From assembly GCA_016906335.1 (NCBI GenBank), contig JADEYG010000015.1, positions 372,001-436,000 on the forward strand: DNA of 64,000 nt, read 5' to 3'. The notes below the pieces were generated by a model that worked only from the letters and a program-made list of their open reading frames with translations, ran no database searches and had not been told where the DNA came from. Shown here one piece after another: positions 56,793-64,000 of the stretch. This DNA comes from Novakomyces olei. Lineage: Eukaryota; Ascomycota; Novakomycetes; Novakomycetales; Novakomycetaceae. The translations under genes were made by a program, and so were the position numbers. Positions within the stretch are counted from its first letter, which is position 1. Every line of letters begins with the position of its first letter.

Positions 56793-57520
56793 TGAAAGCA
56801 GATAAAGTTTGCCAATGCCAAATAAATATTTATGAATTGAAGGACCAACGAAATGGTCAAAATGAGAGCAATTTAAGAGGCATGCCTCTGCGTGTGATTT
56901 ACAAATACAAAAATAAATTTAACCCATTCCTTTGTTCATTACTCACAACACGTGAAATAGAAGCACGATAAAAGAACGCCGTACAGTCAGAAAACAACGG
57001 CAATAAAAACCCGGACCTAACTGACGCGTGCCAAAGGCACCAATAAAAGACTTGTTATTCACGTGCTTTTTGAAATGTTTCCCTGTTTAGACTTTTCGAT
57101 GGGAAAAAGTATTGTTATTAGGGCAATAAAGTTTGACATGGTCTAAAAAAATGCATACTCCCCCTTTCTCGTCTATTTTGAGAAACATGGGCAACACATA
57201 CATATATGTAGGACAAAATGATTGCTCAGAAACTTGTAGTCGGTCGCGTTTATTCTGTGGGTCCAACTGACCTGTATAAAGGCGCTATCTATTAAATCGT
57301 CACAGAATTGCCGTTTTTGTTCCAACGTCGAGCAGATAATACATCGATAAATAAATAGTTTATTCATTCACTGTATTATCCACATTATTACCTAATTGGG
57401 TACTTTGGATTCTTTACGTCATAATCCAATGAAGCCGATAAGTCCCGGCAATTTATATAAACCTTCGAAAACGGACTCGACATTACTGTATAATCTAATT
57501 AGCAGCGTCAAGAAAAAGCA
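56793..57520. other. Intergenic between divergent GH13 and cupin genes
   Basis: No gene, RNA or repeat recognised. An ACGCGT occurs at about 57024. Confidence 0.5.
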
Positions 57521-58215
57521 ATGCCAGGGTCACAGGTGATTATCTGCAAAGCGCGCGATGTAGGACAGGTTTCATCTACACAGACAAATGGAATGAAGCG
57601 CGAAGGTGCTTTGCACGGTGTGTCGGATTTGCTTAATGGGACAGTAATGACGGCTCTGCCGCATACAGAGAGTGATGTGCATCATCATGGTGATCAGGTA
57701 AGGACTTGGATCTAATTTAAGACAGAGGAAGAGAGAGAAGTAAATTATAAAAATACCAAAAAATCGTCTTATGAGAGCGTAAATAATAATATTAAAAAAA
57801 AAATAATGGACAAATAGCATGGGATATCACAAGAATTTTATGAAAACCCAAACAATGTGATAATGATCAAGTACACAGGACGATATATCTATTAGTGCAG
57901 TGCAAATGCATAATAATGCAATCATAAATACAATAAAGCCATGATGAGGCGAATACAAATACGATTTTTATATGCAAATCAAAGGATACTGGCTCACACT
58001 TTCAGGATACTATCGTATACGCGTCTTCCGGCCACGGCGCGATAAGGTGGGATGATGGTCAGCAGCTGACAAATTTGGATGAAGGAGACTGGGCACTAAT
58101 TCCCGCTTTTTGCAAGCACCAAGAAGTCAATTTAGGTGACGTGCCCTCAAAATGGATAATAGTCCGTTCCGGAGGTATTCCTGCAGTATTCAATCTGAAC
58201 GGATGGAAAGAATAG
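57521..58215 (+). CDS. Small single-domain cupin
   Basis: Two exons (57521-57697, 58006-58215) with a 308-nt intron give 128 residues. The cupin core reads MTALPHTESDVHHHGDQ joined to DTIVYASSGHGAIRWDDGQQ, then LDEGDWALIPAFCKHQEVNL, matching the two cupin motifs with candidate metal ligands His-x-His/Glu and the late His in FCKHQEV. The end, KWIIVRSGGIPAVFNLNGW, forms the last strands. Small fungal cupins of this type are mostly uncharacterised, so I give no substrate. The gene is tail to tail with the E2-variant gene; the two stops are only 35 bp apart. Confidence 0.8.
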
Positions 58216-58250
58216 CTAATTGAATTATGTATAATGCAATAGACGTATTA

Positions 58251-59108
58251 CTATTCCCGAATCATCCGCAATTCCCATTCAGTCGGCTCTCGATGAAGTG
58301 AAATAGACTGAGCATCTAAAGTAGCATCCTTAACGCCCTTGATCGAATCACTCTGGGCTAGGAAAGATGACGAGACCGCGCTTTGATGGGCCAGAGAGTC
58401 GAATAATACCGTGTCAGTGTGAAACCTGTAGTTAGTTTTCCGTACTAATATCAAGCAAAGAGTCATATCGACCCAAAAAAAATACTCTGCAGAGAAATCA
58501 GTGACAGAGGTGTGACAAACGAATTCAGGAAGGCGAGAAAAAAGCAAAACATACTGTTCATAAGCTACCAAATTTAGACAATCACTGCGCTGAAAGCCAA
58601 ATTCTTTTTCAACAAAGCAATGTGCCAGAAATTTAAGTATGGCCGATACGGAGTAGCTTTCATTCGGAAAAGCCCACTCGTACGAGAACCGTCCTGAACG
58701 GCTATCCACGAGTGGATGGTATGGCTGTTCCCGTAATATTATGCTTGGCAACTGTGAATCCAAGTCACTCGCGAACCGGATCCAGAACTGAAACCGGGCA
58801 CCTTTGTAAACGCCTTGAATAGATGAGTACTTGTTCTAGTCTCAAAATACAGGGGGGATCCAAAGTGTGGCTAACAACGACGGCAACAGTAATCAAGTAA
58901 AATCCCCAAGATCAAGTAAAGTCCTACCACTGCGCACAAACAACACTCCGCACCAAACTTTTCTCAATCAGCGTGCGACAAAAAGTAACGTACTGTCGTG
59001 ATGTTTTCGAGATGGCACAACGTATATTCCCTCCGTCGTCTGCCATTTTACTTGAAGAGACTTTCTATACAACGACACGGTTAGCGAAGCGTTTAATGTA
59101 ACACGCAT
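58251..59108 (-). CDS. ftsA: FTS/AKTIP-like E2 variant (UEV) of the dynein-Hook adaptor complex
   Basis: Three exons (58994-59108, 58928-58957 of only 30 nt, 58251-58813) give 235 residues. Introns are 36 and 114 nt, and both end in AAG. Spliced, the UBC fold reads EGIYVVPSRKHHD|IWCGVLFVRSG|VYKGARFQF, then PSIILREQPYHPLVDSRSGR and FSYEW. The HPxV block is that of E2 enzymes, but the position after it has Ser/Tyr where E2s have the catalytic Cys, so it should not transfer ubiquitin. HPLVDxxxGxFS is the pattern of AKTIP/FTS. In Aspergillus and animals FTS joins Hook and FHIP to link dynein to early endosomes. The C-terminal 60 residues are unlike anything I recognise. Confidence 0.72.
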
Positions 59109-59420
59109 GTCTTACAGCTCTGTCAGCAAGCGAAGACGGCGATCAATATTTTGGGGCATTATTCCCCACAGTGGTGCCGACAGTTTGTGATGTACGCGAC
59201 TCTAATGTGATTTATTGTATGTAAATAAGATTGTATCGTTTATATATCGACATTACTATAAGGGCATTATTCGTATGACAATATTCATATATCGATATTT
59301 TTCCCGATATTTTTCCCGATATTTTAGCCATTATTTAACGTATATACGGCAGAGATAATCACTGTATTTCCGTCACCCCAGATTAACATTGCCAGCCGGC
59401 TGATTTCATTTTCTATCAAT
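59109..59420. other. Short divergent promoter region
   Basis: 312 bp between the FTS-like and TMEM256-like genes. It contains a direct repeat of TATTTTTCCCGA at 59297-59325; nothing else recognised. Confidence 0.5.
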
Positions 59421-59958
59421 ATGAGCCAGACAATATGGCAGTTTGGATGCCTTTCCGGTAGGAAACATATCCCAAAGAATTGCTGCTGACAATAAGGCCT
59501 TGTCGGTGTAGGAATGGGTGCTATTGGAGCGCACGCTCTGCAGAAACGCGTGGATGATCCTCATTTGATAAAGGTATTATTGCCAAATCATAAAAGGCTG
59601 CAAAAAAGGTTTTATTAACTGTAAAGGCCTGGGAGACCGCGTCGCATTATCTGCTCTTTCACAGCCCAGCGCTGATGGCCGTCTCGCTACACCCGCGATA
59701 TTCCTCCAAAATTTCTGGTAAACTCTGACTTGCAACCGACTCTTTCTGTTTGGCTACGCCATTGTTATTTTCTTTTACAATTGTAGTTTTATATACTGAG
59801 TGCAAGGCTATTTGATTGCCACGGGCGTGACCTTGTTCAGTGGTAGCATATATGGCCTCGTGGCCCTTCGCGGGACGAAATGGACAAAGGTTCTAGGGCC
59901 AGTTACTCCTATTGGCGGCATGATATTATTGGCAGGATGGGGCACACTTTTGTTTTGA
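59421..59958 (+). CDS. TMEM256/DUF423 small membrane protein
   Basis: Four exons (59421-59457, 59497-59573, 59627-59717, 59807-59958) give 118 residues. Introns are 39, 53 and 89 nt, all with AAG acceptors. The family pattern is complete: MSQTIWQFGCLSGLVGVGMG, AIGAHALQKRV, AWETASHYLLFHSPALMAVS, then GVTLFSGSIYGLVALRGTK and LGPVTPIGGMILLAGWGTLL. Four membrane helices are expected. Bacterial and eukaryotic DUF423 proteins are membrane proteins of unknown function. Some fungal homologues are found in mitochondrial or secretory membranes, but I cannot place this one. Each exon roughly ends at a helix boundary. Confidence 0.88.
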
Positions 59959-60299
59959 AGCGTAGTATTAAATAGCAATTTGGTGAGGTCTCTATAGTTC
60001 CAAGGCCCGTATATAACAAAGGGGTTGGCTTATTCGTATGTTTTTACAAAGTGAAAAAGAAAAATGAATACAATTTAAAAACGATTGTAAAGCGCAAACC
60101 AAGCCAGCAATTACAAGATTTCAATTCATGCAGGATAAAGTACGTATATACTAGGATAAAATAAACAAAAACGTACATCAATCAAACAAAACAATATGAA
60201 AATATAATTATGTAAAAATACAAGTCGCCTTATCCATCCTGGCCGTACAACTATTCGCCCAGTCATTCCATCCAGCAAAATCTTTACCATCGACTCGGC
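59959..60299. other. Intergenic 3' region, A-rich
   Basis: 340 bp between two convergent genes. Nothing recognised. Confidence 0.5.
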
Positions 60300-61349
60300 T
60301 CAATTTGCATCCTTGCTGTCTTCGTTATTTTCTTCCCTATCGTCATGGTGATTAATTTCCCTACTATCGTCCAGGTTTTCTTCTCTATTGTCGCCATCCC
60401 GTGTCTCAGTCTTGGAGTCATGATCGCTATCTCGGCCGGCAAGCGAGCTCCTGCTACGACCAGCGCCCGTACTAAACCCGGAAACATTACGCAAGCTAGA
60501 CCCTCCTGCCGGAGCATTATGTGCACGGAATGAAAAGGCAGACACATTGTCGCTATTCGCATTGGAATGAGCACTGCTGCCACTCACGTTTCGTGAAAGT
60601 GGGGGCAATGCTCTGATCGACGCCGAGGTGTCGTGAGAATTGCGGCGATTCAGATTGTGTCTAATCTTGCTCGAAGAGGCAATGGTTAAGACACTAGCAT
60701 TATCATGCTGAGAGGGTAATAGCAGCTGCTGACGTCCTCCAAGCGCCGAGGTTGAGTGGCCACCGCCGGTAGCCATAGTCGTACTTGTTCCCGCGTCAGA
60801 ATTATCGTTTGGCGCATGAGGGGCCAGGAAAGTAGACGAAGGTGCTCGCTCAGAACTCGTAGGCGACGAAGCCAGATCGTCTCCATTGCCATCAGCAGAA
60901 AAGTTGCCATTTGATCTTGACTTTATAGAGGACTGGCCGGTGTAAACGTCGACCGGATCACTCTTAAACTCGGTACGGGTCCCAGTGTTTGCGCCAGTGT
61001 TTAGTGTAGAAAGAGTCTGGCAGCGAGAGACTGGCCTTGGACGGCCAAACTGTACGCTGGACGCATCAGATATAGTCTTGTGGTGTATCGAAGATGCTGG
61101 AGTTCCGTACGTTGAGCCAGCGGCCGGTCCGCTGAGTGTTCGGGTAGCATCTTCACTGCCGGCAGGGTTACTCTGTACGACGGGCACGCTTGACGCGGCC
61201 GAAGTACCATCAGAACTGGTATTCTTCCTGTAAAATTTGGACAGCCAGGCAAACGGCTTCTTGCTACGGGTTCCTGCACGGTTAGTAGACACAGGATTGG
61301 AGACAAAAGGCATACGTTCGACGCTGTTGGGCACGTCCACGTCCGCCAT
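60300..61349 (-). CDS. Low-complexity Ser-rich protein, function unknown
   Basis: Single exon, 349 residues from the ATG at 61347-61349. It is Ser/Thr/Asn/Gly-rich and mostly disordered, ending in a charged EDSKDAN tail with Asp/Glu/His/Arg-rich repeats. Two parts look less random: an early basic/aromatic segment SKKPFAWLSKFYRKN, and a central SQHDNASVLTIASSSK followed by IRHNLNRRNSHDTSASIRAL. The latter has the look of a conserved fungal motif (DNASVLTxASS...RRxSxDTxASxRAL) that I recall from uncharacterised ascomycete proteins. No domain, signal peptide or membrane span is seen. Possible phosphorylation sites are abundant. Confidence 0.65.
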   Translation of the reverse strand: MADVDVPNSVERMPFVSNPVSTNRAGTRSKKPFAWLSKFYRKNTSSDGTSAASSVPVVQSNPAGSEDATRTLSGPAAGSTYGTPASSIHHKTISDASSVQFGRPRPVSRCQTLSTLNTGANTGTRTEFKSDPVDVYTGQSSIKSRSNGNFSADGNGDDLASSPTSSERAPSSTFLAPHAPNDNSDAGTSTTMATGGGHSTSALGGRQQLLLPSQHDNASVLTIASSSKIRHNLNRRNSHDTSASIRALPPLSRNVSGSSAHSNANSDNVSAFSFRAHNAPAGGSSLRNVSGFSTGAGRSRSSLAGRDSDHDSKTETRDGDNREENLDDSREINHHDDREENNEDSKDAN

Positions 61350-61500
61350 ATCGAATCAGCCTGCAATTCTGCCGTCAGCTCTAACTGCTTACAGCCCTCA
61401 AGACACGTTTAGCTTGAAGATAATTCAATCCGCACTGTCAGCAATCCAGAAAGAGACGATCGCAAAGCCGCTCATGCAACACCGATCCTTGTTGCGAGTG

Positions 61501-61803
61501 TGGAGTCGGTTGATCGCTGTGGATTTGTAGGCGCGTTACTTAAAGCACGCACGTACATTTAATATATTGCAATTTATAGGCATTATATCCAGGACATTGA
61601 TTATATGAGGCATTGATTACATGGAGACATTGATTATAAGGAGACACTAATTGGAGTCGGTTGATCGCTGTGGATTTGTAGGCGCGTTACTTAAAGCACG
61701 CACGTACATTTAATATATTGCAATTTATAGGCATTATATCCAGGACATTGATTATATGAGGCATTGATTACATGGAGACATTGATTATAAGGAGACACTA
61801 ATT
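61501..61803. repeat. 151-bp tandem duplication
   Basis: Two adjacent copies, 61501-61651 and 61652-61802, appear identical by eye over the full unit, which starts GGAGTCGGTTGATCGCTGTG and ends GGAGACACTAAT. It is non-coding. Copy identity implies a recent event. Confidence 0.95.
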
Positions 61804-62156
61804 GTATGACATAATTACACAAAGATGGCTTGCGACATAATACCGCACAGTATGTTACTTACTGTACACCGGAATAAAATATGCTATCGCGGCAAAATTA
61901 CATAGGCAGTTGGACAAGTTGTATCTCGCTCCGGTGTACGTACCGAGGATATTCCGAGGCCATACTGAATATTTTACAATATATATTCACGCACAATTGA
62001 TTAATATATTGGCGATAGGAAAATTTAGACACGATTAGCCGTGACGAGCCAATCTCTCGCTATCTGTCAATATTTATTTTACGGGATTAGCAATAGAAAT
62101 AATTAGTATAATAATACACATAGTCTCTCCTACTGCCCTGCTAAGCGCCGGACAAG

Positions 62157-63361
62157 ATGACAGGCAAAAAGATTCTTTTGTGTGCCCCTATAAACTTTGC
62201 GAAATCGGCTCTTGCTGAGCTAGACGCAAAGTTTGGCGTCCATGTAAGCTTGTCCAAGTGCCTCCTTTTATATTTGTCGTTTTGCTTTGGTTGCTTGTAA
62301 TTGACATGCGTAGGTCATTAAAGCGACAAATCGCAAAGCTTTCCTTGAAGAGCTTCAATCCTCGGAATGTGCAGGTGCAGTAGTTTCCTACAGACCGCTT
62401 GATCTTATGGGGAAGTTTGGCCGATTTGACGAAGAGGTTATCAGCCATTTCCCTTCGACTCTCAAGTACATTGCCCACAATGGTGCTGGCTTTGACCAGA
62501 TTGATATTGCGGCAGCCAAGGCTAAGGGTACGTTGAACAAGGCGGCAAGCAACAGCGGTGCAAATACCATTTGGTGGTTGAGCAACTTACACAGAGAAAC
62601 AAAAGAATCAAGATTAACAAAAATTAACAAAATTAACCTAAATTTATAACTAAATTTATAAATCTAATTTAATTGCAGGCATTTCCGTGTCAAACACGCC
62701 ACAGGTGGTGAATGCCGCTACAGCTGACACTGCAGTATTTCTGCTGTTGGGCGCTTTGCGCAAATTCAACAGCGGCCTGGCTTCGTTACGCAAGGGAGTG
62801 TTCCGCCAACAATTCCAAATGGGCAATGACCCGTCGGGTAAGACGTTGGGAATTCTCGGTATGGGTGGCATTGGACGCGCTATTGCAGCCCGCGCAATGC
62901 CCTTTGGTCTCAAGGTCGTCTATCACAATCGCAAGCGCCTTCCCGCAGAAAAGGAAGGATCTGCTTCCTATGTTGATTCTTTTGATGAATTGCTATCAAC
63001 CGCAGATGTAATTAGTCTCAATTTGCCTCTGAACGCAAACACAAGACACATCATTGGAGCCAAGGAGTTTGCAAAGATGAAGGATGGCGTAGTGATTATC
63101 AACACGGCAAGAGGCCCTGTCATTGACGAAAAGGCTCTCGTCGATGCCCTGAACTCAGGGAAAGTTGCTGCTGCTGGCCTGGACGTGTACGAGCGCGAGC
63201 CTGAGGTGGAAAAGGGTCTTTTGGAGAACGAGAATTGTATTCTACTACCTCATGTTGGTACCGTCAGCTTGGAGACGCAAACGGCCTTGGAAGAGCTGGC
63301 ACTGGCCAACGTCAAGAACGCTTTGGAAGAAGGCAGTTTACTGACTCCTGTTTCTACTTAG
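62157..63361 (+). CDS. GOR1: D-isomer-specific 2-hydroxyacid dehydrogenase (glyoxylate/hydroxypyruvate reductase-like)
   Basis: Three exons (62157-62243, 62314-62527, 62679-63361) give 327 residues. Introns are 70 and 151 nt. The catalytic domain has STLKYIAHNGAGFDQIDI and VSNTPQVVNAATADTAVFLL. The NAD(P) fold is KTLGILGMGGIGRAIAARA, with an NRKR after the second strand (VVYHNRKRLP), which favours NADPH. The catalytic triad is Arg in INTARGPVIDE, Glu in YEREPEVE and His in LLPHVGTVSLET. The last position is usually GSAT, here GTVS. The length matches fungal Gor1-type enzymes reducing glyoxylate or hydroxypyruvate; the exact substrate cannot be fixed. The start is supported by MTGKKILLCAPINFAKSALA. 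Confidence 0.9.
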
Positions 63362-63550
63362 ATTTCTCTTTTCGTATGTGAATAGGAGACGTCCTGCAAA
63401 AGAATCTACTTTTTCCTTGTAAATTATGTTGCTTGGAAATAGTATAAAAAAATTAGTATTAATAGACGCTAAATTAAATTATTGACTAGTAAATTACTTA
63501 AATTATAGCGATGATTAATGGTATCCAATTTATATGTATTATTTATAGAG

Positions 63551-64000
63551 ATGAGGTTTATGGATGCCGCGTCAATCGCTTATCGAATACGGCAAAATCT
63601 GTCTAGCGAAGAGTCATGGCGTGTTTCACGAAGTGTAGAGTCTTTTGCGGCAAATATGCCTTCTGCTTCCTTTGCCGGTAATGCCAGTTTTACAGCACGT
63701 GAGCCTACCGCGAAGGAATACTTTGCGGAATACGTTTACAGTGAACGAGGGCAGCTGAAGCTCGGAGACAGTACGGTTCTGCCTGCTTCTAAGAAATACG
63801 TGTGGCGATTTAGCGATAAGGGACAAGATGCTGTTAATCAAGGGCTAAGTATATGGTTCGTTTCCAATGATGATGACGAGAGGACAATGGACCTATTTGT
63901 GTCACTGGATTTCTCCTTTTCCAAAAATACAAAAGGCTGTACAGACGCTTTTGTGGCGCGTGGACAACACCTTTGTGGGAACGACACGTACTCTACTGTG
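63551..64000 (+). CDS. Unidentified protein, 3' end cut by window edge
   Basis: An open frame from the ATG at 63551 to the window end (150 codons, no stop). It begins MRFMDAASIAYRIRQNLSSE; an upstream exon is possible. Visible parts are TAREPTAKEYFAEYVYSERG, KYVWRFSDKGQDAVNQGLSI and WFVSNDDDERTMDLFVSLDF, which look like a folded beta-rich domain, with Cys residues late (GCTDAF, HLCGND). I recognise no family. The codon pattern and the length of the frame argue that it is real. Confidence 0.6.
   Translation, partial: MRFMDAASIAYRIRQNLSSEESWRVSRSVESFAANMPSASFAGNASFTAREPTAKEYFAEYVYSERGQLKLGDSTVLPASKKYVWRFSDKGQDAVNQGLSIWFVSNDDDERTMDLFVSLDFSFSKNTKGCTDAFVARGQHLCGNDTYSTV

Overview
This is ordinary, gene-dense nuclear DNA from an ascomycete fungus. 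I count 34 protein-coding genes (two cut by the window edges) plus two doubtful ones, and I see no transposon, viral remnant, tRNA or rRNA. Eighteen genes contain spliceosomal introns; I placed 37 by requiring GT..AG ends, a CTRAY branch motif, reading-phase agreement and continuity of the protein family. Most are very short (35-75 nt). Gene content points to an early-diverging ascomycete, possibly of Taphrinomycotina grade: the CENP-A is very like the fission-yeast protein as I remember it, and there is a Loc1, a Crz1/Prz1-type factor and a GT31 galactosyltransferase. The presence of a phytochrome and an FTS-type dynein adaptor argues against Saccharomyces and Schizosaccharomyces. I cannot name the species.

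Layout. 1-10 kb: fungal phytochrome (-, cut at the left edge), Mso1-like secretion factor (+), Hus1 checkpoint clamp (-), Mtq1 methyltransferase (+), GT31 glycosyltransferase (-). 10-16 kb: a long (AAT)n array and a decamer minisatellite, then a Cdc25-type Ras exchange factor (+) and Loc1 (+). 16-25.7 kb: mitochondrial GatB (-), cohesin loader Mau2/Scc4 (+), CENP-A (-), derlin (+), a Zn2Cys6 regulator (-). 26-34 kb: an MRH-domain sorting receptor (-), Rce1 CAAX protease (+), a mitochondrial GGQ release-factor-like protein (+), deoxyhypusine synthase (-), Cdc1/Ted1-type phosphoesterase (+), dephospho-CoA kinase (-). 34-51 kb: five plus-strand genes in a row (Cbp80, Rqc1/TCF25, Gut2, Rnr1, Nbp35), then Atx1. 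51-64 kb: Crz1 (-), a GPI-anchored GH13 protein (-), a cupin (+), an FTS/AKTIP-like E2 variant (-), a TMEM256/DUF423 protein (+), a low-complexity conserved-looking protein (-), a 2-hydroxyacid dehydrogenase (+) and a partial unknown gene (+).

The genes form no single pathway. Shared themes are S-phase and chromosome biology (Hus1, Mau2, CENP-A, Rnr1), where ACGCGT boxes stand upstream and are clustered four-fold before Rnr1, and the secretory and wall system (Mso1, derlin, MRH receptor, Cdc1/Ted1, GT31, GH13). Signalling is represented by phytochrome, the Ras GEF and Crz1.

The most interesting points are the phytochrome; the MCB cluster before Rnr1; a quarter of 3' splice sites ending in AAG; an intron directly after the ATG of atx1 and a 13-nt microexon in hus1; a GH13 enzyme whose two usual active-site histidines are replaced; telomere-type repeats inside the crz1 coding region; and a perfect-looking 151-bp tandem duplication. 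I found nothing I would call a wholly new system.
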